A DNA stretch of 64,000 nucleotides from Microbulbifer yueqingensis (GTDB lineage Bacteria > Pseudomonadota > Gammaproteobacteria > Pseudomonadales > Cellvibrionaceae). Location: positions 186,001 through 250,000 of the forward strand of contig NZ_FNFH01000005.1 in the NCBI RefSeq assembly GCF_900100355.1, in the 5' to 3' direction. Shown piece after piece: positions 57,688 to 64,000 of the stretch. Below the pieces are notes generated by a model. The model worked only from the letters and a program-made list of their open reading frames with translations, was not told where the DNA came from and ran no database searches. The position numbers were made by a program, and so were the translations under genes. How positions within the stretch are numbered: the first letter of the stretch is position 1; the number at the start of each line of letters is the position of its first letter.

Positions 57688-59568
57688 TCACTGTCCCCGC
57701 ATAAACCATTTGTCCATATCAGCCAGTTTAACCTCGGTCCAGGTGGGACGGCCGTGGTTGCACTGGCCACTGCGCTCGGTGCGCTCCATGTCCCGCAGCA
57801 GCGCATTCATTTCCGGCACCGTCAGCTTGCGGTTGGCCCGCACCGAACCGTGGCAGGCCATGGTGGACAACACCTCGTTGATGCGCTCGCCGATGCGGTC
57901 GCTGCCCCCCTGCGCCAGCAGGTCAGAGAGCACGTCGCGCACCAGCTGCTCCACTTCGGCGCCGTGCAGCATGGTCGGCACCTGGCGCACCAGCAGCGTC
58001 TCCGGGCCGGCCCGCTGGAGCACGAAGCCGAGCGCAGTGAAAACCTCGCTGCGCTCCTCGAAACAGTCGGCTTCGCGCTGGCTCACCGCCAGGCTCACCG
58101 GCACCAGCAGCGGCTGCGCCTGGATACCGCCGGCGGCGTGAGCCGCCTTCATCTGCTCATACACGATGCGCTCGTGGGCCGCATGCATATCCACGACAAT
58201 CAGCCCCTGGGCGTTCTGCGCCAGGATATAGATGCCGTGCAGCTGGGCCAGGGCGTAACCGAGCGGCGGGGCCTCCGCATCGTCAGGTGCAGGCGGCATG
58301 GCGACACCGGCGCCCGGCAGGGGCGCCGACCCGGGCCCGGAAGCGATGGCAGTTTCCGCCACGCCGGCGGACCCGGCATAAGGCTGGTGAAGGGTGCCAT
58401 ACCCCTGCATCTGCCCCTGCAGCCGCTCCGGCGCGGGTGATGACGACAGCGGCATGCGCTGCTGGCCGCCGAACTCACCGGCCGCCACGCCGGAGACCGC
58501 GGGGGCCGGGGAAGGCTGTATCACCTCGCCGGTGTCGGCGGCCACCTGCTCCCGCTCGCCCGGGCGCACGGACGCCAGCGCGCGGTGCAGGCTGCCGAAC
58601 AGGAAATCGTGCACCAGGCGACTGTCGCGAAAACGCACCTCGTGCTTGGTGGGGTGCACATTCACGTCCACCGATGCCGGGTCCAGCTCCAGGTAGAGCG
58701 CGAACGCCGGGTGGCGGCCGTGATAGAGCACGTCGGCAAAGGCCCGGCGTACCGCGTGGCTGACCACTTTGTCGCGGATGGCCCGGCCGTTGACATAGAA
58801 AAACTGCAGGTCGGCCTGGGAGCGCGAGAAGGCCGGCTCTGCCACCCACCCCCACAGGCGCAGGCCACTGCGCTCTACATCGATATGCAGTGCATTCTGC
58901 ATGAAGGCCGGCCCGCACACCTGGGCCACACGGCGCTCCATCTCCACCCGACCGCTGCCGGCGCGGAGGTTGTGCACACCCTTGCCGTTGTGGCGCAGGC
59001 TGATGGCCACATCGAAACGCGACAGGGCCAGGCGCTTGATGGTCTCATCGACCCGATTGAATTCGGTCTTCTCGGTGCGCAGGAACTTGCGCCGCGCGGG
59101 CGTATTGAAGAACAGGTCCCGGACATCGACGGTGGTGCCGCGGGGATGGGCCGCCGGCGCCACCTGCGCCTGCATGTCGCGCCCCTCGGCACTGACCTGC
59201 CAGCCCTTGCCACTCTCCTCGCGGCTGCTGGTCAGCTCCAGGCGTGCCACCGAGGAGATACTGGCCAGTGCCTCGCCGCGGAAACCGAGCGTGGCGACTG
59301 CCTCCAGGTCCTCGAGGGCATGGATCTTGGATGTGGCGTGGCGGGCCAGGGCCAGCGGCAGGTCGTCCTTGCCGATGCCCTTGCCGTTATCCCGCACCTT
59401 GATGCGCTTGATGCCGCCGTTATCGATCTCCACGTCGAGGCGGGTAGCGCCGGCGTCCAGGCTGTTCTCCAGCAATTCCTTGATCACGGACGCCGGGCGC
59501 TCCACTACCTCGCCGGCGGCGATCTGGTTGGCGAGGCGGGGGGAGAGCTGCTGGATCTTGTCGTGCAT
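57688..59568 (-). CDS. mutL: DNA mismatch repair protein MutL
   Basis: 626 residues. GHKL ATPase motifs: [18 protein letters not shown] and [10 protein letters not shown] Pro/Ala/Ser-rich linker (about 345-440) leads to the dimerisation domain, which contains [14 protein letters not shown]: this is D-M-H-A-x2-E-x4-E, the endonuclease motif found in organisms without MutH. MutL links mismatch recognition by MutS to strand removal. Order amiB-mutL-miaA is standard. Confidence 0.98.
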   Translation of the reverse strand: MHDKIQQLSPRLANQIAAGEVVERPASVIKELLENSLDAGATRLDVEIDNGGIKRIKVRDNGKGIGKDDLPLALARHATSKIHALEDLEAVATLGFRGEALASISSVARLELTSSREESGKGWQVSAEGRDMQAQVAPAAHPRGTTVDVRDLFFNTPARRKFLRTEKTEFNRVDETIKRLALSRFDVAISLRHNGKGVHNLRAGSGRVEMERRVAQVCGPAFMQNALHIDVERSGLRLWGWVAEPAFSRSQADLQFFYVNGRAIRDKVVSHAVRRAFADVLYHGRHPAFALYLELDPASVDVNVHPTKHEVRFRDSRLVHDFLFGSLHRALASVRPGEREQVAADTGEVIQPSPAPAVSGVAAGEFGGQQRMPLSSSPAPERLQGQMQGYGTLHQPYAGSAGVAETAIASGPGSAPLPGAGVAMPPAPDDAEAPPLGYALAQLHGIYILAQNAQGLIVVDMHAAHERIVYEQMKAAHAAGGIQAQPLLVPVSLAVSQREADCFEERSEVFTALGFVLQRAGPETLLVRQVPTMLHGAEVEQLVRDVLSDLLAQGGSDRIGERINEVLSTMACHGSVRANRKLTVPEMNALLRDMERTERSGQCNHGRPTWTEVKLADMDKWFMRGQ

Positions 59569-59580
59569 AAACGGGGATCT

Positions 59581-59603
59581 GCGCCTGCGGACAGGCTCCT
59601 ACA
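59581..59603. repeat. REP-like element between amiB and mutL
   Basis: On the minus strand TGTAGGAGCCTGTCCGCAGGCGC, with a GCCTG/CAGGC stem and the same GTAGGAGC lead as at 4685. Confidence 0.5.
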
Positions 59604-59627
59604 TTCAGAAATTCTTACAGTGGGGCC

Positions 59628-61010
59628 TCAGCCCGAGGGAATGGTCAGGGTCTGGCCCACCCGGATGACCGAGTTGCGCATGCCGTTGACCTTCTTCAGC
59701 GCCGTCACTGATACGTTGTAGCGCGAGGCGATTGCCGACAGTGTGTCGCCCCGGGCAATCGTGTACTCGCGCCGGCTGCCGCGGTTGGCCGCCAGCCAGG
59801 TGCCCGCCGGCGGGCGGCTGCTGAAGTGCGCCACTATACCCTCGCTGAGCTTTTCTGCCAGTCGGCGCTGGAATGCCGGGTCGCGCAGCTGCCTGGCCTC
59901 GTGGGGATTGGTGATAAAGCCAGTTTCCACCAGGATCGACGGCACGTCGGGGGAACGGAGCACCGCAAAGTTGGCCTGCTCCACCTGTTTCTTGTGCAGG
60001 TGGGTGACCTGGCCCAGCTGCGCCAGCACGCTCGCGCCCACATCCAGGCTGGCCGTCATGGTGGCGGTCATGGACAGGTCCAGCAACACCCCGGCCAGGG
60101 TATCGTCCTTGTCGCCCAGGCTTAGGCTGCCGGCGCCGCCAATCAGGTCGGACTCGTTTTCCCGCTGCGCGAGGAAGCGCGCCGTCTCACTGGTGGCACC
60201 GCGCGAGGAAACCGCGTAAACGCCAGCCCCGCGAGCATCCTTGCGGGTAAAAGCATCGGCATGGATAGACACGAACAGGTCGGCGCGCAGCGCGCGACCC
60301 TTGTTGACCCGGTCCCGCAGCGGGATGTAGTAATCGCCGGTGCGCACCAGCTTGGCGGCGAAACCGGGCTTGCGATCGATGGCTTTATGCAGCTGGCGGC
60401 TGATGGCGAGCACCACGTCTTTCTCACGCAGTCCCCCCGGACCGGAGGCTCCCGGGTCCTCACCGCCATGGCCGGCATCGATAGCGATCACGATATCCCG
60501 CTCGCGGGCCACTTCCAGCAGGGTTTTCTCTTCCTGCTCGACCCGGTCGTACAGGTCGATCACCAGGCGGTCCGGCTTTTCCTCCAGCCTGCGCAGGGCA
60601 AAACTCCGCGGCCTGGTCGCCTGCTTGAGGTCCAGCACTACCCGCAGGTCCCTCTTGTTATGGCGGGCATGGCGCACCTGTGCGATGGGTGTACCGTCGA
60701 GCTCGAGAGCATCAAATGCCGCGGCGAGCCGCGTATCGCTCACATCGATCACGACCCGGTGGGGATTACTCAGGGTAAACAGCTTGTGCTCCGCCGGCCC
60801 ACTGAGGTCGAAAACCAGGCGTGTGTGGTCCGGCGCGCGCCACAGGCGCACGCTCTCCACTTCCGCCGCTTCGGCAATCACCGACAACAGCAGTGGCAGC
60901 GTCGCCAGCGTGCGGCCGATTGCACGGGGAGTGAAAAGGTGGAAGAGCGCCGCTACCAGCCTGTTTGCCGGGCCCGTTGCCGAGCCGCCAATCCGCCACG
61001 ATCTTTTCAT
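59628..61010 (-). CDS. amiB: N-acetylmuramoyl-L-alanine amidase (AMIN, amidase_3, LysM)
   Basis: 460 residues. Signal peptide or anchor (about 28-48, ending AEAAE), AMIN targeting domain (VESVRLWRAPDHTRLVFDLS), then the zinc amidase: IAIDAGHGGEDPGASG (His, Glu), SIHADAF (His) and ILVETGFITN (catalytic Glu). The final 45 residues are a LysM domain (YTIARGDTLSAIASRYNVS). It cuts septal peptidoglycan during daughter-cell separation and is normally activated by EnvC- or NlpD-type proteins. Confidence 0.96.
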   Translation of the reverse strand: MKRSWRIGGSATGPANRLVAALFHLFTPRAIGRTLATLPLLLSVIAEAAEVESVRLWRAPDHTRLVFDLSGPAEHKLFTLSNPHRVVIDVSDTRLAAAFDALELDGTPIAQVRHARHNKRDLRVVLDLKQATRPRSFALRRLEEKPDRLVIDLYDRVEQEEKTLLEVARERDIVIAIDAGHGGEDPGASGPGGLREKDVVLAISRQLHKAIDRKPGFAAKLVRTGDYYIPLRDRVNKGRALRADLFVSIHADAFTRKDARGAGVYAVSSRGATSETARFLAQRENESDLIGGAGSLSLGDKDDTLAGVLLDLSMTATMTASLDVGASVLAQLGQVTHLHKKQVEQANFAVLRSPDVPSILVETGFITNPHEARQLRDPAFQRRLAEKLSEGIVAHFSSRPPAGTWLAANRGSRREYTIARGDTLSAIASRYNVSVTALKKVNGMRNSVIRVGQTLTIPSG

Positions 61011-61066
61011 GGTTCAGCCCTGTTAACGTTATTCTGCCTTACATTCCCGCCGGTCATCCGGGAAGT

Positions 61067-61549
61067 TTATCCCAACAGGGAATTCATTGCCCCGAGCACC
61101 CGCACACCCTGCTCCGACTGTGCCCGGGCCCGCAGCGTGCGGCCGCGGTCCGGCACTCCCAGCTCCACCACGAGGTCCGCGTCCGGCAATACACCCTGCC
61201 CCCGCTCCGGCCACTCCACCAGGCTGAGGCAGTGTGGCCCGAAATAGTCGCGCACCCCCATGAATTCCAGCTCCTCGGCGTCCCCGAGACGGTAGAGGTC
61301 GAAGTGGTACAGCCGCTGCTCGCCCAGCTCGTAGGGTTCCACCAGGGTGTAGGTGGGACTCTTGACCGCACCGTGGTGCCCGAACGCCCGCAGCACACCC
61401 CGGCAGAAGGTCGTCTTGCCAGCGCCCAGCTGCCCGTGCAGGAATACCATCATCCCCTGGGGCAGGCCCGTCGCCAGGCAGGCGCGGCCAAGCGCCGCAC
61501 CCGCGGTGACGGTGGCCTCTTCGTCCGCCAGCTTCCGTTTCAGTTCCAT
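61067..61549 (-). CDS. tsaE: TsaE, ATPase for tRNA threonylcarbamoyladenosine synthesis
   Basis: 160 residues from the ATG at 61549, which overlaps the nnr stop as TGATG. Walker A GQLGAGKTTF and the SPTYTLVEPY motif are present; YHFDLYRL follows. It works with TsaB and TsaD to make t6A37. The longer frame into nnr is rejected. Overlap means coupled translation. Confidence 0.97.
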   Translation of the reverse strand: MELKRKLADEEATVTAGAALGRACLATGLPQGMMVFLHGQLGAGKTTFCRGVLRAFGHHGAVKSPTYTLVEPYELGEQRLYHFDLYRLGDAEELEFMGVRDYFGPHCLSLVEWPERGQGVLPDADLVVELGVPDRGRTLRARAQSEQGVRVLGAMNSLLG

Positions 61550-63030
61550 CAGTCCACCAGTTTTCTCACCCAGGGCAACAGGTCGGTGGCCAGCAGGCCG
61601 CGCTGGCCATCTGCCGCCGCGCGGTTGCCGGCTTCGCCATGCAGCCACACCGCCAGCCGCGCAGCTTTCGGCAATGGCATGTGCTGGCCGATCAGGGCCG
61701 CCACGATGCCCGTGAGCAGGTCTCCCATGCCACCGGAGGCCATGCCCGGATTACCGCTGTTGATCAGGTCGACGCCGCCCTCGTGGGCGATCAGCGTGCC
61801 GGCTCCCTTTAGTATCACCACGCCACTGAACTTCTGCTGAATCGCCTGTGCGGCGGTGCGGGGATCGGCCAGCACCTCATTGGTCTCCCAGCCCAGCAGG
61901 CGCGCCGCTTCTCCTACATGGGGCGTGAGCACCCAGTCGTCGCGCCGGTGGCCGGCGAGCACGCGGCCCCCGGCAAGGATGTTGAGGGCATCGGCATCGA
62001 GTACCACCGGCACATCTGCGCGCGCGGCGCGCGCCAGCAGCTGTTCGCCCCACGGCTCCCGGCCAAGGCCCGGGCCTACGGCGACCACGCTGGGGGAATC
62101 CAGCAGCGGCTCCAGCTCCTGCCCGGAAATTACCGGCCGGGCCATGACTTCGGGGCAGCGGGTCAACGCCGCCGGCAGGTGCTCGGGGCGGGTGGCAAGG
62201 GAGACCAAGCCGGCGCCGGTGCGCGCCGCTGACTCTGCTGCCATCATCGCCGCCCCACCGAAACCGCGATCGCCACCCACCACCAGCACATGGCCAAACT
62301 GGTTCTTGTAGGCATCGGCGGGACGCCGGGGTAACCGGGGCACGCTGGCGGCACCGTAGCGCTGCGCCAGGGGCTGCTCGTCGCGATAGACAGAGTCGGG
62401 GGCACCCAGGCCGGCAAACACCACCTCGCCACTGAGCGCCGCCCCGCGGCCACAAAAAAGGCCGAACTTGCGCCCGATAAAGGTGACGGTGACATCCGCC
62501 TGGACGGCGGTTTCGGCGAAACCGCTGTCGGCCTCCACGCCGGAGGGCATGTCGACGGCCAGCACCGGGGCCGGCGCCCTGTTGATACGCTCGATCGCCT
62601 GCGCCATATGCTCGCGCACGGCACCGGAGAAGCCCGTGCCCAACAGCGCATCGACGATCACCGTATTCGCGTCGGCACTGTCCAGCTCCGCCAGGGAGGT
62701 AACCACCTGGACGCCCTCCTGCCCGGCGTAGCGGAACGCCTCAGCCGCATCACCGGAGAGCTTTTGTGGCTCGACACAGGCGTAGACAGTCACCGGGATC
62801 TGCCGCTCGGCCGCCAGGGCGGCTATCACGTAGCCGTCCCCACCATTGTTGCCGCCCCCGCAGAACACCTGCAGGCGGCCGGCCTCCGGCCAGCGAGCCA
62901 GCAGCTGCGTGAAAGCGGCCCGCCCCGCGCGCTTCATCAGGCTGATGGAGGGTATCCTGAGAGCGGCGATGGTGCGGCGGTCGAGCTCCCGGACCGACTC
63001 GGCGCTGTAGAGGGGCTGGGGGATGTCCAT
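61549..63030 (-). CDS. nnr: Bifunctional NAD(P)H-hydrate epimerase / ADP-dependent dehydratase
   Basis: 493 residues from the ATG at 63030 with AGGGAAG upstream. The N-terminal epimerase (YjeF_N) has FCGGGNNGGDGYV; the C-terminal ribokinase-like dehydratase has DADALNIL, LTPHVGEAARLL and NSGNPGMASGGMGDLLTG. Together they repair damaged NAD(P)H hydrates. It is divergent from queG, as in many gammaproteobacteria. Confidence 0.97.
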   Translation of the reverse strand: MDIPQPLYSAESVRELDRRTIAALRIPSISLMKRAGRAAFTQLLARWPEAGRLQVFCGGGNNGGDGYVIAALAAERQIPVTVYACVEPQKLSGDAAEAFRYAGQEGVQVVTSLAELDSADANTVIVDALLGTGFSGAVREHMAQAIERINRAPAPVLAVDMPSGVEADSGFAETAVQADVTVTFIGRKFGLFCGRGAALSGEVVFAGLGAPDSVYRDEQPLAQRYGAASVPRLPRRPADAYKNQFGHVLVVGGDRGFGGAAMMAAESAARTGAGLVSLATRPEHLPAALTRCPEVMARPVISGQELEPLLDSPSVVAVGPGLGREPWGEQLLARAARADVPVVLDADALNILAGGRVLAGHRRDDWVLTPHVGEAARLLGWETNEVLADPRTAAQAIQQKFSGVVILKGAGTLIAHEGGVDLINSGNPGMASGGMGDLLTGIVAALIGQHMPLPKAARLAVWLHGEAGNRAAADGQRGLLATDLLPWVRKLVD

Positions 63031-63197
63031 TGCGCTTCCCTGTGTAACTCTGGTTTGATTCAACCCTGGTGTGGTTAATTTTTAATCTGTGGCAGAATAG
63101 CCGCCGCCGGGCAGCTCCCGGCCGCATGGGACACGCCGGAAGTATACCTTTTCCGGGCGTACAATTTGTCCCCCTGTAGACACCCGACTGGAGCCAC

Positions 63198-64000
63198 ATG
63201 AGCGATTCACCCGACGCCGACAAGCTGCTCGCCGAACTGGCCGCGCACATCAAGACCTGGGGGCGCGAGCTGGGCTTCCAGCAGGTGGGCATTACCGACT
63301 GCCGGCTGGAAGCCCATGGTGAACGCCTGCGCCAGTGGCTGGCGGCCGGTTACCAGGGTGAGATGGACTGGATGGCAGCACATGGCGACAAGCGCTGGCG
63401 ACCCGAGTTGCTGGAACCGGGCACCCTGCGCGCCATCAGCGTGCGACTCGACTACCTGCCGCCCGATACCGAACCGGTGCGGGTGCTGAAGGACGACAGC
63501 AAGGCCTATGTCTCCCGCTACGCCACCGGCCGCGACTACCACAAGCTTATCCGCAAGCGGCTCGCCCGACTGGCGGCCCAGGTCGAGGAGTTCTGTTCCC
63601 GCCACGGCCTGGCGGCAAAGGGACGGGCCTTTACCGACAGCGCACCGGTCATGGAGCGGGCGCTGGCGGAGAAGGCCGGCCTGGGCTGGATTGGCAAAAA
63701 CTGCATGGTGCTTAACAGCGGCGCCGGCTCGTGGTTCTTCCTCGGCGAGATCTACACCAACCTGGCCCTGCCAGTGGACACCAGCACAGAGCCCAACCAG
63801 TGCGGCGAGTGTACCGCCTGCCTGAAGGTATGCCCCACCGACGCTTTCGTCGGCCCCTACCAGCTGGATGCGCGCCGCTGTATTTCTTACCTGACGATCG
63901 AAAACAAGGGCGCGATTCCGGAGGAATTCCGCGAGCCCATGGGTAACCGGGTTTTCGGCTGCGATGATTGCCAGATTATCTGTCCCTGGAACAGGTTCGC
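63198..64000 (+). CDS. queG: Epoxyqueuosine reductase, N-terminal part (cut by window edge)
   Basis: 267 complete codons run to the window end from the ATG at 63198 (GGAG upstream). FTDSAPVMERALAEKAGLGW carries the catalytic Asp region with cobalamin; CGECTACLKVCP and CDDCQIICP are the cysteine clusters for two 4Fe-4S centres. QueG makes queuosine from epoxyqueuosine in tRNA. The protein is normally about 350-380 residues, so about 100 are missing here. Confidence 0.97.
   Translation, partial: MSDSPDADKLLAELAAHIKTWGRELGFQQVGITDCRLEAHGERLRQWLAAGYQGEMDWMAAHGDKRWRPELLEPGTLRAISVRLDYLPPDTEPVRVLKDDSKAYVSRYATGRDYHKLIRKRLARLAAQVEEFCSRHGLAAKGRAFTDSAPVMERALAEKAGLGWIGKNCMVLNSGAGSWFFLGEIYTNLALPVDTSTEPNQCGECTACLKVCPTDAFVGPYQLDARRCISYLTIENKGAIPEEFREPMGNRVFGCDDCQIICPWNRF

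Overview
The window reads as chromosomal DNA of a GC-rich marine-type gammaproteobacterium. Gene order and content (queG-nnr-tsaE-amiB-mutL-miaA-hfq-hflXKC-hisZ-purA-rnr-rlmB, rpsF-rpsR-membrane protein-rplI-dnaB, spermidine made through carboxyspermidine, MutL without sign of MutH) fit the Pseudomonadales/Cellvibrionales group. A Microbulbifer-like genus is my best guess, made from memory of gene orders and not from a search. No phage, integrase, insertion sequence or CRISPR array was seen.

Layout. 1-2.05 kb: end of an RND efflux operon (permease cut by the window edge, adaptor complete). 2.3-6.1 kb: tex, a Tat-exported TIM-barrel protein, a small VOC protein. 6.2-11.2 kb: an acetyl-CoA block (acs, a histone-deacetylase-fold enzyme, a CoA-transferase fused to a GNAT acetyltransferase). 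11.3-12.6 kb: panD, panC. 12.9-20.3 kb: the spermidine pathway (speA, carboxyspermidine dehydrogenase, nspC, speB) between two secreted His-rich DUF6515-like proteins. 20.4-24.2 kb: dnaB and the S6/S18/L9 operon with a structured leader. 24.4-32.3 kb: two paralogous four-gene cassettes (ECF sigma, anti-sigma, small secreted acidic protein, TPR plus outer-membrane barrel) on the minus strand, separated by a plus-strand 2OG-Fe(II) oxygenase. 32.4-36.0 kb: rlmB and rnr. 36.2-36.6 kb: two tRNA-Leu(CAG) genes. 36.7-39.3 kb: ppc. 39.4-39.8 kb: a structured intergenic RNA candidate. 39.8-47.6 kb: a 1450-residue unknown membrane protein, then a YqaA-like protein, a C26 amidohydrolase and an amidoligase, with a divergent aspartoacylase-family gene. 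47.7-49.7 kb: mltB-like and TrhA-like genes. 49.9-64 kb: the conserved purA to queG region.

The most novel part is the duplicated ECF cassette. Both sigma genes are preceded by the same promoter, GGAACC-N16-CGTGTAAC, which the two regulators probably use on themselves. The final gene of each cassette has the TPR plus beta-barrel plan of Slam-type translocators, and the third gene encodes a small exported acidic helical protein that could be its cargo or partner. The acetyl-CoA block also deserves attention: an acetyltransferase domain, a deacetylase-fold enzyme and acetyl-CoA synthetase lie together, as in the Bacillus acuABC/acsA system, but built from different parts.
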